Both the position numbers and the translations under genes were made by a program. The notes beneath the pieces were generated by a model. The model saw only the letters and a list, made by a program, of their open reading frames with translations. It made no database searches and was not told the DNA's origin. From NCBI GenBank assembly GCA_965242785.1, contig CBDETA010000001.1, forward strand, positions 478,829-542,828: a stretch of 64,000 bases of DNA, in the 5' to 3' direction. This document shows, piece by piece, positions 46,446 to 54,157 of this stretch (positions are counted from its first letter, which is position 1; each line of letters begins with the position of its first letter). The DNA comes from Maricaulis sp965242785 (GTDB lineage: Bacteria > Pseudomonadota > Alphaproteobacteria > Caulobacterales > Maricaulaceae).

Positions 46446-46478
46446 TGCACGCCCGCCGCAAAAGCGTGCAAGCGTGCA
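46446..46478. promoter_or_regulatory. TGCACGC repeats between ketosynthase and amt
   Basis: TGCACGC (46446-46452) is followed by two inverted copies GCGTGCA (46464-46470 and 46472-46478). They sit in the divergent promoter region and could be an operator for either gene. No known binding protein is assigned. Confidence 0.3.
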
Positions 46479-46602
46479 CAATTGTGTAGCGCCAATCCGC
46501 CAAATGCAGGAATTGCGGTGCGCAAAGTCGACTCTTTCCGCGTCGCGATCCTAGCTCGTCTCCAGATCGCAACAATCACAAAAACCGTTCGCGGAGGCCT
46601 TC

Positions 46603-47814
46603 ATGGACAGCGGAAACAACGCCTGGATCCTGACTTCGACTGCCCTGGTGCTGCTGATGACGCTGCCCGGGCTGGCGTTGTTCTATGGCGGCATGGTGCG
46701 GCGCAAGAATGTGCTGTCCACGCTGATGCAGAGCCTGGGGGCGGCGGCCGTGGTGACGGTGATGTGGGCGCTGATCGCCTATTCCCTGGCCTTTACCGAT
46801 GGCGGCGGGCTGAATGCCTTTGTCGGCGGTCTGGCCAGCCTGGGCCTGTCCGGCATCACGCCGGAGTCGATGTCCGGCGACCTGCCGGAAAACCTCTTCC
46901 TGATGTTCCAGTTGACCTTTGCCATCATCACCGTGGCGATCATCGCCGGTGCGGCGGTCGAGCGGATCCGTTTCTCGGCCTTCATCCTCTTCGCAGCCGT
47001 CTGGGTGGTGCTGGTCTACGCGCCGATCTGCCACTGGGTGTGGGGCGGCGGCTTCCTGGGCGAGGCGGGCGTGCTGGACTTTGCCGGCGGGGCCGTGGTG
47101 CACATCAATGCCGGTGTGGCCGGTCTGGTGCTGGCCAAATTCCTGGGTCCGCGCAAGGGCTATCCCGGTTCCAACCTGGCGCCTGACAATCTGGTGCTGA
47201 CCGTGGCTGGCGCCGGCTTTCTGTGGGTGGGCTGGTTCGGGTTCAATGGCGGTTCCGCGCTGGCCGCCGATGGCGCTGCGGCGCATGCCTTCGTGACGAC
47301 GCAGATCGCAGCGGCCACGGCGGTTCTGGTCTGGATCGGCCTGGAATGGGTGCTGCGCGGCAAGGCGAGCGTGCTGGGCGCGGCGTCCGGTGCAGTGGCC
47401 GGCCTGGTGGCGATCACTCCGGCGGCCGGCTTCGTGCCGTCCTGGGCGGCCTTCCTGATCGGTGCCGGCGGCTCGTTCGGCGCCTATTGGGGCGTGACCG
47501 CCCTGAAGAAGACACTGAAGATCGACGACACGCTGGACGCGTTCGGCCTGCACGGTGTGGGTGGTCTGGTGGGCGCGATCCTCACCGGCGTGTTCGCCAG
47601 CGAGGCGATCGGCGGCGCGCCGGGTCTGATCGAAGGAAACTGGATGCAGGTGTGGACCCAGACCTGGGGTGCGCTGGTCGCTGCAATTTATTGCGGTGCA
47701 GCAACATTTGTCATACTATTTGTGCAATCCAAGCTTATGACCCTGCGTGTCGATGACGAGTCGGAAGTGACGGGTCTGGACACCAGCCTCCACGGGGAGT
47801 CCGTCGGCGGCTAG
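46603..47814 (+). CDS. amt: ammonium transporter
   Basis: An Amt/Rh-family ammonium channel of 403 residues with 11 predicted helices in the inner membrane. The twin-histidine pore residues are in GAVVHINAGVAGL and AFGLHGVGGLVGA; LALFYGGMVRRKN and GFNGGSA are further family marks. GGAGG precedes ATG 46603. There is no glnK next to it, unlike many amt loci, so PII control would have to come from elsewhere. It is flanked on both sides by ketosynthase III paralogues. Confidence 0.96.
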   Translation: MDSGNNAWILTSTALVLLMTLPGLALFYGGMVRRKNVLSTLMQSLGAAAVVTVMWALIAYSLAFTDGGGLNAFVGGLASLGLSGITPESMSGDLPENLFLMFQLTFAIITVAIIAGAAVERIRFSAFILFAAVWVVLVYAPICHWVWGGGFLGEAGVLDFAGGAVVHINAGVAGLVLAKFLGPRKGYPGSNLAPDNLVLTVAGAGFLWVGWFGFNGGSALAADGAAAHAFVTTQIAAATAVLVWIGLEWVLRGKASVLGAASGAVAGLVAITPAAGFVPSWAAFLIGAGGSFGAYWGVTALKKTLKIDDTLDAFGLHGVGGLVGAILTGVFASEAIGGAPGLIEGNWMQVWTQTWGALVAAIYCGAATFVILFVQSKLMTLRVDDESEVTGLDTSLHGESVGG

Positions 47815-47856
47815 CGGTTTGCACGAACAGCTTCGGCCGGTTGGGGGCCGGAGAGC

Positions 47857-47894
47857 GGGAGCAGGTATTGTAAGGGGTTGCGATACCTGCTCCC
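47857..47894 (+). terminator. strong hairpin after amt
   Basis: GGGAGCAGGTAT (47857-47868) and ATACCTGCTCCC (47883-47894) form a perfect 12-bp stem. No T-run follows, so it may stabilise the amt mRNA end or open a downstream structured RNA rather than terminate. Confidence 0.5.
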
Positions 47895-48084
47895 GACCCG
47901 ATTTGAGTTTCGCCCTTCCAGGGCAGGCCTGCACAGGCCAGAGTATGAGAGTTTCGCCCCGTCCCGGGGCCGCCCTGCGGAGCAGGGTGAGCGCGTTTTT
48001 CGCACGTCCAGGCCTGTCCTCCCCGGCTTGAGACGCATACTGGACCCGATCCCTGCAGCGCGTTGTGTTCGCAGGGATCGGGTC
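47895..48084 (+). ncRNA. possible structured transcript ending in a terminator
   Basis: Between the amt hairpin and a strong terminator lie several stable hairpins: GCCC/GGGC at 47912-47924, GGCCTG/CAGGCC at 47926-47939, and GCCCTGC/GCAGGGT further on. There is no convincing ORF. Possibly this is a long amt 3' UTR or an independent small RNA; no named family is recognised and no promoter is clear. Confidence 0.3.
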
Positions 48085-48092
48085 TCTTTTTG
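48043..48092 (+). terminator. Rho-independent terminator
   Basis: Perfect 14-bp stem GACCCGATCCCTGC (48043-48056) and GCAGGGATCGGGTC (48071-48084), followed by TCTTTTTG. It should end plus-strand transcription from amt or from a small RNA after it. Confidence 0.85.
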
Positions 48093-48144
48093 TGATAGCG
48101 CTATCAAAAATGTTGATGCTGTATTCAGATTTGTTGTGCGGCGC

Positions 48145-48183
48145 ACAATAAAAAGCGCGCCGGCCGGAGGCGGGCGCGCTTTT
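48145..48183 (-). terminator. terminator of ketosynthase paralogue 2
   Basis: Perfect 11-bp stem AAAAGCGCGCC (48151-48161) and GGCGCGCTTTT (48173-48183). On the minus strand it is followed by a T-rich run (TTTTTATTG). It lies 19 bases after the ketosynthase stop and could also work on the plus strand. Confidence 0.85.
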
Positions 48184-48202
48184 CTGTTAGTTGTGTGAGG
48201 CG

Positions 48203-49318
48203 TCAGAGCTTCTCGACAAACACCGTGCCGGCCGAATAGCCCGCGCCGAAGGAGCAGATCAGACCCTTTTCGCCGGCGGCGAAGCCGTCATTGTGGCGGT
48301 GGAAGGCGACCAGCGAACCGGCACCGGCCGTGTTGGCGAATTCGTCGAGGATGACCGGGGCCTCCTCGACCTCGAACTCGCGACCGAAGACCTTCTTCGC
48401 CACCATCATGTTCATGTTGATATTGGCCTGGTGCAACCACAGCCGCTTCATGTCATCGGATTTGAGCCCGAAAGTGGCGAGGTCGTTGAGGATCATGTCG
48501 GCCACCATGGGGCAGACTTCCTTGAACACCTTGCGACCTTCCTGGACGAAATAGCGGTCCTCGAATTTCGGCTCGGGTTCCTCGGAGGCGTTCAGGAAGC
48601 CGAAGTTCGAGCGGATATTGTTGGAAAACTTGGTCATCATGTTGCGGCCGAGCACTTTCCAGCCCTGGCCGCCGGCCACGCTTTCGTGCTCGAGAAGCAT
48701 CGCCACGGCAACATCGCCGAAGATGAAATGGCTGTCGCGGTCGCGGAAATTGAGCTGCGGCGTGGTGATTTCCGGCACGATGACCAGAACCGACTTGGCC
48801 ATGCCGGTCTCGATCATGTTGATCGCATTGATCATGCCGAACGTGCCGGAGGAACAGGCCACTGTCATGTCAAAGCCGAAGCCCTCGATACCCAGCGCGT
48901 CCTGCATCTCGATCGCCATGCACGGATAGGTCCGCTGCATGGAGGTGGCCGAGCAGATCACGGCGTCGACATCCTTGGGGTCGCGGCCGGCGGCCTTGAG
49001 CGCTTCGCGGGCCGCGGCGACACCGGCTTCCGCGGTGAAGGCCAGCTCGTCATTGCTGCGCGCCGGCACGCGCGGACGCATGCGGTCGACATCCAGCACG
49101 CCGTCCTTGTCGACCGTGTAGCGCGACTGGATGCCGGAGGCCTTCTCGATGAAGGCGGAGGAGGAGGGGTTCTTGGGCTCGACAGCCCCGCGCGCAATGG
49201 CGTCGGCGTTCTCGGCGTTGAACTTCTCCACATAGGCATTGAAGCAGGCGACGAGCTCGTCGTTCGAGACCGTTTCCTCGGGGGTCCAAAGACCGGTCGA
49301 CCGGATCACCACGCTCAT
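48203..49318 (-). CDS. beta-ketoacyl-ACP synthase III family protein (paralogue 2)
   Basis: A FabH-like condensing enzyme of 371 residues, clearly related to the protein at 45218. The triad is Cys155 (MTVACSSGTFG), His296 (WLHQANINM) and Asn329 (EFANTAGAG). The openings IRSTGLWTPEETVSNDELVA and NAYVEKFNAENADAIARG parallel paralogue 1. I start at ATG 49318 with GAGGAG upstream. It is divergent from the formaldehyde dehydrogenase gene. The pair may serve specialised fatty-acyl or lipid synthesis, but this is inferred. Confidence 0.87.
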   Translation of the reverse strand: MSVVIRSTGLWTPEETVSNDELVACFNAYVEKFNAENADAIARGAVEPKNPSSSAFIEKASGIQSRYTVDKDGVLDVDRMRPRVPARSNDELAFTAEAGVAAAREALKAAGRDPKDVDAVICSATSMQRTYPCMAIEMQDALGIEGFGFDMTVACSSGTFGMINAINMIETGMAKSVLVIVPEITTPQLNFRDRDSHFIFGDVAVAMLLEHESVAGGQGWKVLGRNMMTKFSNNIRSNFGFLNASEEPEPKFEDRYFVQEGRKVFKEVCPMVADMILNDLATFGLKSDDMKRLWLHQANINMNMMVAKKVFGREFEVEEAPVILDEFANTAGAGSLVAFHRHNDGFAAGEKGLICSFGAGYSAGTVFVEKL

Positions 49319-49470
49319 GAAACTCACTCCTCGGCGTGCCCAACAGGCCGCGCAACTTAGTGGCATGCGGGGCTATCGTCACCTCGCGAACTGCGCAAGG
49401 CTTGCCCCGACTTGATGCCGGGTCCTGTTTGGGCCCAGGATCGCCGCCACCAGCCACTGGGAGAAGCAGG

Positions 49471-50580
49471 ATGAAAACGCGCGCCGCCGTCGCCTTCGAA
49501 GCCGGAAAACCGCTGGAGATCGTCGAGGTCGACCTGGAGGGGCCCAAGGCCGGTGAGGTGCTGGTCGAGATCAAGGCCACGGGCATCTGCCATACCGACG
49601 AGTTCACCCTGTCCGGTGCCGACCCGGAAGGCGCCTTTCCCGCAATCCTGGGCCATGAGGGCGCCGGCGTGGTGGTGGAGTGCGGGCCGGGCGTGACCTC
49701 GCTGAAGCCCGGCGACCACGTCATCCCGCTCTACACGCCGGAATGCCGGGAGTGCGAATACTGTCTCAATCCCAAGACCAATCTGTGCCAGTCGATCCGC
49801 TCGACCCAGGGCCAGGGCGTGATGCCGGACGGCACCTCGCGCTTCTCCTACAAGGGCGAGAAAATCCTGCATTACATGGGCTGTTCGACCTTCTCCAATT
49901 ACACCGTCCTGCCGGAGATCGCGCTGGCCAAGGTGCGCAAGGACGCGCCCTTCGACAAGATCTGCTATATCGGCTGCGGTGTGACCACGGGGCTGGGCGC
50001 GGTGATGTTCACCGCCAAGGTGGAGCCCAACTCCACCGCGGTGGTGTTCGGCCTCGGCGGGATCGGGCTCAATGTCATCCAGGGGCTGAAACTGGTCGGC
50101 GCGCGCCAGATCGTCGGCGTCGATCTCAATCCGGACAAGGCGGTGATGGCGCGCCAGTTCGGCATGACCGATTTCGTCAATCCCAAGGATGTGAAGGGCG
50201 ATCTCGTCGGCCATCTGGTCGAACTGACTGGCGGCGGCGCTGACTACACATTCGAATGCATCGGCAATGTCGATGTGATGCGAACGGCGCTGGAATGCAG
50301 CCACAAGGGCTGGGGCACCAGCGTGATCATCGGCGTCGCCCCGGCCGGCGCGGAAATCCAGACCCGCCCCTTCCAGCTGGTCACCGGCCGCAACTGGCGC
50401 GGCTCGGCTTTCGGCGGCGCGCGGGGCCGCACCGACGTGCCGAAGATCGTCGACATGTACATGGAAGGCCGGGTGAATATCGACGACCTGATCACCCACA
50501 AGCTCAAGCTGGAAGAGATCAACAAGGGCTTTGATCTCATGCATGCCGGAGAGAGCATCCGGAGTGTGGTGGAGTTTTGA
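49471..50580 (+). CDS. frmA: S-(hydroxymethyl)glutathione dehydrogenase (class III alcohol dehydrogenase)
   Basis: A zinc-dependent dehydrogenase that oxidises S-hydroxymethylglutathione, the adduct of formaldehyde and glutathione, with NAD. The 369 residues show catalytic-zinc ligands in ATGICHTDEF and GHEGAGVV, the four structural Cys in CRECEYCLNPKTNLC, the NAD fold FGLGGIGLNVIQG and the class III TRPFQLVTGRNWRG. An ATG at 49471 follows GGGAGAAGCAGG. The S-formylglutathione hydrolase for the next step is 1.8 kb downstream on the same strand. Confidence 0.96.
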   Translation: MKTRAAVAFEAGKPLEIVEVDLEGPKAGEVLVEIKATGICHTDEFTLSGADPEGAFPAILGHEGAGVVVECGPGVTSLKPGDHVIPLYTPECRECEYCLNPKTNLCQSIRSTQGQGVMPDGTSRFSYKGEKILHYMGCSTFSNYTVLPEIALAKVRKDAPFDKICYIGCGVTTGLGAVMFTAKVEPNSTAVVFGLGGIGLNVIQGLKLVGARQIVGVDLNPDKAVMARQFGMTDFVNPKDVKGDLVGHLVELTGGGADYTFECIGNVDVMRTALECSHKGWGTSVIIGVAPAGAEIQTRPFQLVTGRNWRGSAFGGARGRTDVPKIVDMYMEGRVNIDDLITHKLKLEEINKGFDLMHAGESIRSVVEF

Positions 50581-50615
50581 GGCCGAGCCTTCTGATAGCG
50601 CCAGGCCGAGCAAGG

Positions 50616-50634
50616 TGATATCATCATGATATCA
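50616..50634. promoter_or_regulatory. palindromic operator of the toxin-antitoxin pair
   Basis: TGATATCAT (50616-50624) and ATGATATCA (50626-50634) form a perfect 9-bp inverted repeat around one base, ten bases before the antitoxin start and just before AGGAGG. It is placed as an autorepression site for a ribbon-helix-helix antitoxin. Confidence 0.8.
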
Positions 50635-50644
50635 GGAGGTGCGC

Positions 50645-50872
50645 ATGGGTCAGGTGATCATTCGCAATCTGGACGATGCGGTCGTGGCCAATCTCAAGCG
50701 GATGGCGGCGCGTGAAGAGAAATCGCTGGAGCAATTCCTGCGGGAGGTGCTGCAGGAGCGGGCCTCTCGTGAGCGGGAGAGCTTTGTTGCGTTTGCGCGG
50801 AGCGTCGCGGAGCGCTGCCGGCCGAGCGATATCGATCCGACGGACCTGATCCGGCAGGACCGGGACCGGTGA
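50645..50872 (+). CDS. FitA/VapB-like antitoxin (ribbon-helix-helix)
   Basis: A 75-residue antitoxin that neutralises the PIN toxin encoded next and binds its own promoter. GQVIIRNLDDAVVANLKRMA and REEKSLEQFLREVLQER form the ribbon-helix-helix of the FitA type; the C-terminal SDIDPTDLIRQDRDR is probably the toxin-binding tail. AGGAGG lies at ideal distance before ATG 50645. Its stop overlaps the toxin start (GTGA), so they are translationally coupled. A perfect palindrome lies just upstream. Confidence 0.87.
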   Translation: MGQVIIRNLDDAVVANLKRMAAREEKSLEQFLREVLQERASRERESFVAFARSVAERCRPSDIDPTDLIRQDRDR

Positions 50873-51300
50873 TCCCCGCGGTCTTCGATGCCAGTGTCGC
50901 GGTAAAGGCCTGCCTGCCGGTGCCAGGGCATGAACAGGCGCTGGCGGCGATCCGTCGCTATGCGATGGTGGCACCGGCTTTCATCGTGACCGAGGTGGCC
51001 AATGCGATCTGGAAATATCACCGCAACGGCGATATCGACCGAGCGACGAGCTTGGAGATCATTCGCAATTTCGCCGGCTATCCGGACATTCGGCCAGACC
51101 TGACCCTGCAGGCTGAAGCCCTGCAGATGGCGTGCGAACTGGATCATCCGGTCTATGATTGCCTTTACATGACCCTGGCCCGGCGAGACGGTCTGCCCCT
51201 GATCAGTGCCGACAAACGGATGGTGCGGATCGCGGATGACCAGTTGGGGATTCACACCATCCCCCTCTCCACCATACCCATCGAGGACGACACGTCATGA
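50869..51300 (+). CDS. PIN-domain toxin (VapC/FitB family)
   Basis: A 143-residue PIN-domain ribonuclease toxin. The acidic metal-binding residues are Asp7 (VFDASV), Glu42 (VTEVANA), Asp97 (VYDCLY) and Asp115 (SADKRM), all present, so it looks active. RNA target unknown. The GTG start at 50869 overlaps the antitoxin stop. The stop in turn overlaps the next ATG. The pair lies between frmA and frmB-like genes, which suggests insertion into a formaldehyde locus, though its base composition looks ordinary. Confidence 0.87.
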   Translation: MIPAVFDASVAVKACLPVPGHEQALAAIRRYAMVAPAFIVTEVANAIWKYHRNGDIDRATSLEIIRNFAGYPDIRPDLTLQAEALQMACELDHPVYDCLYMTLARRDGLPLISADKRMVRIADDQLGIHTIPLSTIPIEDDTS

Positions 51301-51596
51301 CATTCCCGCCCGACTGGTTTGAAATGCAGGAAGCCCAGGCGATCGGCTTCGAGGACGAGCTGCGGCGCGAATGTGTGCCGGGGCATGTGCTGCACGGGCT
51401 GGAAGTGCGGGCCGTGGCGACGGCGGACTGGTCGGATGATGCGCTGTTCGAGCTGGAGGATGGCCGCTGGGCGCTGGTGCACCTGACCTGGAAGACCGAG
51501 ACCGACCCGAAATGGCCGGCAACCGTGATCTATCCGGACTTTGACAGCGTGCTGAAGCAGTTGCATGCCGAGTTCGAGGCGCGAACCGGGGCGTGA
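51297..51596 (+). CDS. small conserved-looking protein
   Basis: A 99-residue soluble acidic protein whose ATG overlaps the toxin stop (ATGA). It contains a tidy beta pattern, DALFELEDGRWALVHLTWKT with ETDPKWPATVIYPDFDSV, and no signal or membrane helix. I have seen similar small proteins of this shape annotated only as hypothetical. It may be unrelated to the toxin-antitoxin function and simply share its transcript. Confidence 0.7.
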   Translation: MTFPPDWFEMQEAQAIGFEDELRRECVPGHVLHGLEVRAVATADWSDDALFELEDGRWALVHLTWKTETDPKWPATVIYPDFDSVLKQLHAEFEARTGA

Positions 51597-51677
51597 TTTG
51601 CCACACAAAGACTGTCCCCGCGTCCTGCCTGCGCCATATTTGACCGCAAGCTTGGCCGCAGCGAGGGAGGATCATCC

Positions 51678-52397
51678 ATGAAATTCATGCTTCTGGCCGC
51701 GGCGCTGGTGATGAGCCAGGCCGACGGGACACCGCAGATTGATATCGAGCCGGTCACCGAGGGTGTCTGGCGCCATGTGAGCTATCGGGATCTGGGCGGC
51801 GCCCAGCTGACACCGTCGAACGGGCTGGTGGTCGAGACGCCGGTCGGGCTGGTCCTGGTCGACACGGCCTGGGGCGAGGCGGAGACGGCGCATTTGCTGA
51901 CTGTTCTCGAGCGGCAATTCGGCCAGCGGGTGATCGCGGCGATCGTCACCCACGCCCATCCCGACCGGATCGGCGGGGCGGATGTGCTGGCCGCGGCCGA
52001 CATCCCGGTTTATGCCACGCCGCAGATCAATGCCGCCGCGCGCGAGCGGGGCTTCCCCGTGGCCGCACACACGCTGGGCGAGGGCCTGCCGCCGGCGCTG
52101 ATGGTGGCCGGTCTGAGCTGGTTTGCCGCCGAGGGCGGGCATGCGCGCGAGAATATCGTCGTTTATCACGCGCCCAGCGGGACCCTGTTCGGCGGCTGCT
52201 TCATCCGGCCTTTGGCGTATCGCGGCGTGGGCTATGTCGAGGATGGTGATGTGCCGGCCTGGCCGGCAGCCCTGGAACGGGTGCGCGCTGCCTTTCCCGA
52301 GGCCGTGCATGTGGTGCCCGGACATGGTGAAGTGGGCGGACCGGAGTTGATCACGCATACGATCGAGCAGGTGGAAGCCGCCCTGGAGGAGAATTGA
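51678..52397 (+). CDS. subclass B1-like metallo-beta-lactamase
   Basis: An MBL-fold protein of 239 residues with all B1 zinc ligands: His92, His94 and Asp96 (THAHPDRIGG), His155 (EGGHARENIVVY), Cys174 (LFGGCFI) and His216 (VPGHGEVGG). SNGLVVETPVGLVLVDTAWG and the overall spacing resemble NDM- and VIM-type enzymes. The short N-terminus (MKFMLLAAALVMSQADG) is a weak signal peptide. A role in carbapenem hydrolysis is inferred from motifs only. It lies four bases before frmB-like and after the toxin locus. Confidence 0.85.
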   Translation: MKFMLLAAALVMSQADGTPQIDIEPVTEGVWRHVSYRDLGGAQLTPSNGLVVETPVGLVLVDTAWGEAETAHLLTVLERQFGQRVIAAIVTHAHPDRIGGADVLAAADIPVYATPQINAAARERGFPVAAHTLGEGLPPALMVAGLSWFAAEGGHARENIVVYHAPSGTLFGGCFIRPLAYRGVGYVEDGDVPAWPAALERVRAAFPEAVHVVPGHGEVGGPELITHTIEQVEAALEEN

Positions 52398-52401
52398 CCT
52401 G

Positions 52402-53241
52402 ATGCAAACCATCTCATCCTGGAGCGCGTTCGGCGGCACGCTGTCCGTCCATGACCATGACAGCGAGGCCTGTGGTGTGCCGATGCGGTTTGCGGTCTTT
52501 TCCCCGCCACAGGCCCAGGACGGGCAGGTGCCGGTCTTGTGGTATCTCTCCGGCCTGACCTGCAACTGGTCGAATGTGATGGAGAAATCCGGCCTGCAGC
52601 GCATGGCGGCCGAGCTGGGCCTGATGGTGGTGGCGCCGGATACCTCGCCGCGCGGCGAGGGTGTCGCGGATGATGAGGCTTATGATCTGGGCCAGGGGGC
52701 AGGCTTTTACGTCAATGCCACCGAGCGGCCCTGGTTCCCGCATTTCCAGATGGAGACCTATGTCACCGAGGAATTGCCGGCCCTGGTCGGCGCGTCCTTT
52801 CCGGCCGACATGGAGCGGCAGGGCGTGTTCGGGCATTCCATGGGCGGGCATGGCGCGCTGACGCTGCATCTCAAACAGCCCTTGCGCTATCGTTCGGTCT
52901 CGGCCTTCGCGCCCATCGTGGCGCCGACCAAGGTGCCCTGGGGCCAGAAGGCCTTTTCGGCCTATCTGGGCGATGAATGCCCGGCCTGGGGCGAGCATGA
53001 TGCCTGCGAGCTGGTCAAGCGCCAGCCGACATCGGCGCACATCCTGGTTGATCAGGGCGAGGCGGATCAATTCCTGGCCGAACAGCTCAAACCGGAGCTG
53101 TTCGAGGCGGCCTGCCGGGAGGCAGGGCAGTCACTGACCCTGCGCCGCCATCCCGGCTATGACCATTCCTACTGGTTCATCGCCACCTTCATGGAAGACC
53201 ATTTGCGGCACCATGCCAAGGCGTTGAACGCGGTTGGCTAG
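52402..53241 (+). CDS. frmB: S-formylglutathione hydrolase
   Basis: A serine hydrolase of the esterase D family that splits S-formylglutathione to formate and glutathione, the step after FrmA. The 279 residues include VLWYLSGLTCNWSNVMEKSG, DTSPRGEGVADDEAYDLGQG, the nucleophile elbow FGHSMGGHGAL, and a His in GYDHSYWFIATF, all classic for this enzyme. The start at 52402 is four bases after the metallo-beta-lactamase stop, so the two are co-transcribed. Confidence 0.95.
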   Translation: MQTISSWSAFGGTLSVHDHDSEACGVPMRFAVFSPPQAQDGQVPVLWYLSGLTCNWSNVMEKSGLQRMAAELGLMVVAPDTSPRGEGVADDEAYDLGQGAGFYVNATERPWFPHFQMETYVTEELPALVGASFPADMERQGVFGHSMGGHGALTLHLKQPLRYRSVSAFAPIVAPTKVPWGQKAFSAYLGDECPAWGEHDACELVKRQPTSAHILVDQGEADQFLAEQLKPELFEAACREAGQSLTLRRHPGYDHSYWFIATFMEDHLRHHAKALNAVG

Positions 53242-53250
53242 GCCTGGCGC

Positions 53251-53697
53251 CTAGTTGCGGCCGAGTTCGGAAATGGCCAGCGTGGCCTGGGCATATTCGC
53301 CCTGGCGGTAGGACCCGACCCAGACCGAATAGGCGCCCGATTGCGGCCGGCCGATGGTGATGGTCGGGTTGAGGCCGGGGCCTGAATCATCATCGCAGTA
53401 GAACTGGCCGTTCGGCGCCCGCACGATCAGCGTGGTGTCGGCATTCGAGGTCGCCGAGATGGTCAGGTTGAAGCTGCCGGCGGTGTAGTAGACGGCAAAG
53501 TCGACCGCATCCGCGACCCAGCCCGTGCAATTGGTGAACAGGTTGGAAGCCCGGATCGAACCGCCCGAGGTGATGTTGGTACGGTAGGGGTCCGGCGTGA
53601 AACCGGCGCGCAGGTTCACCGAACCGAAGGTCTGGGCGCTGGCCGTGCCGGCCAGGATGAGGGCGGCCAGGAGGCCGAGTGCAAATTGACGTTTCAT
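53251..53697 (-). CDS. exported protein with a PPC-like beta domain
   Basis: A 148-residue protein with a signal peptide (MKRQFALGLLAALILAGTASA) and a mature beta-sandwich-like domain. NLTISATSNADTTLIVRAPN, FYCDDDSGPGLNPTITI and QSGAYSVWVGSYRQGEYAQA are reminiscent of the pre-peptidase C-terminal (PPC) fold, found in secreted proteins. Two Cys may form a disulfide. Its function is unknown. The start is ATG 53697; convergent to the hydrolase gene. Confidence 0.75.
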   Translation of the reverse strand: MKRQFALGLLAALILAGTASAQTFGSVNLRAGFTPDPYRTNITSGGSIRASNLFTNCTGWVADAVDFAVYYTAGSFNLTISATSNADTTLIVRAPNGQFYCDDDSGPGLNPTITIGRPQSGAYSVWVGSYRQGEYAQATLAISELGRN

Positions 53698-53843
53698 GGC
53701 GGTGTCTCCCCTGCCGTTGGTCAAAGGGACAAGACCCGCCGTGCGTCCCGAGTGTGCCGGGCCGGTCCCACCCCGAAACCGTAGGCGCGGCGCGACCGGC
53801 GAGGCATCCCCCGTTCCGGGGAGCCCGAGCAGAATTCTGACGA

Positions 53844-54089
53844 TCAGCGGTTCTCGACGCGGTGGCGTGGCTGCATCCGTTCACGGCCATCGCCGCGGTC
53901 ACAGATCCACTCGCCCGGCGCTGCCGGATCCTGCGGCCCGGCCTGGCGGCACTCGCCGGCGCCCATCTCGGCTGCCGAGGGAAGGTTGGGATCCCGGCCT
54001 TCAGCCAGCCAGGCGCAGCCGGTGAGGGTGATCGGGAGAACGAGGGTGAGGGGCAGGGCCAGACGGCCCGCGGTCAGACGACGCGACAT
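53844..54089 (-). CDS. small lipoprotein
   Basis: An 81-residue protein with a lipoprotein signal: MSRRLTAGRLALPLTLVLPI followed by lipobox LTGC (Cys25). The mature part is short, with two Cys in GECRQAG and EWICDRGDG, and ends in a basic stretch. I recognise no family. The ATG at 54089 is preceded by a TTG in frame. It lies between the PPC-like gene and tag on the same strand. Confidence 0.6.
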   Translation of the reverse strand: MSRRLTAGRLALPLTLVLPITLTGCAWLAEGRDPNLPSAAEMGAGECRQAGPQDPAAPGEWICDRGDGRERMQPRHRVENR

Positions 54090-54120
54090 CGACAACTCCA
54101 GCAGTTCCCCAACCGCGAAG

Positions 54121-54157
54121 CAAAAGCTAGCGCTGGCGGGCCGGACGCGCCAGCGCT
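54121..54157 (-). terminator. terminator overlapping the tag stop codon
   Basis: A perfect 10-bp stem AGCGCTGGCG (54129-54138) and CGCCAGCGCT (54148-54157) lies at the end of tag and is followed on the minus strand by AGCTTTTG. The stem is formed partly by coding sequence. Confidence 0.75.
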
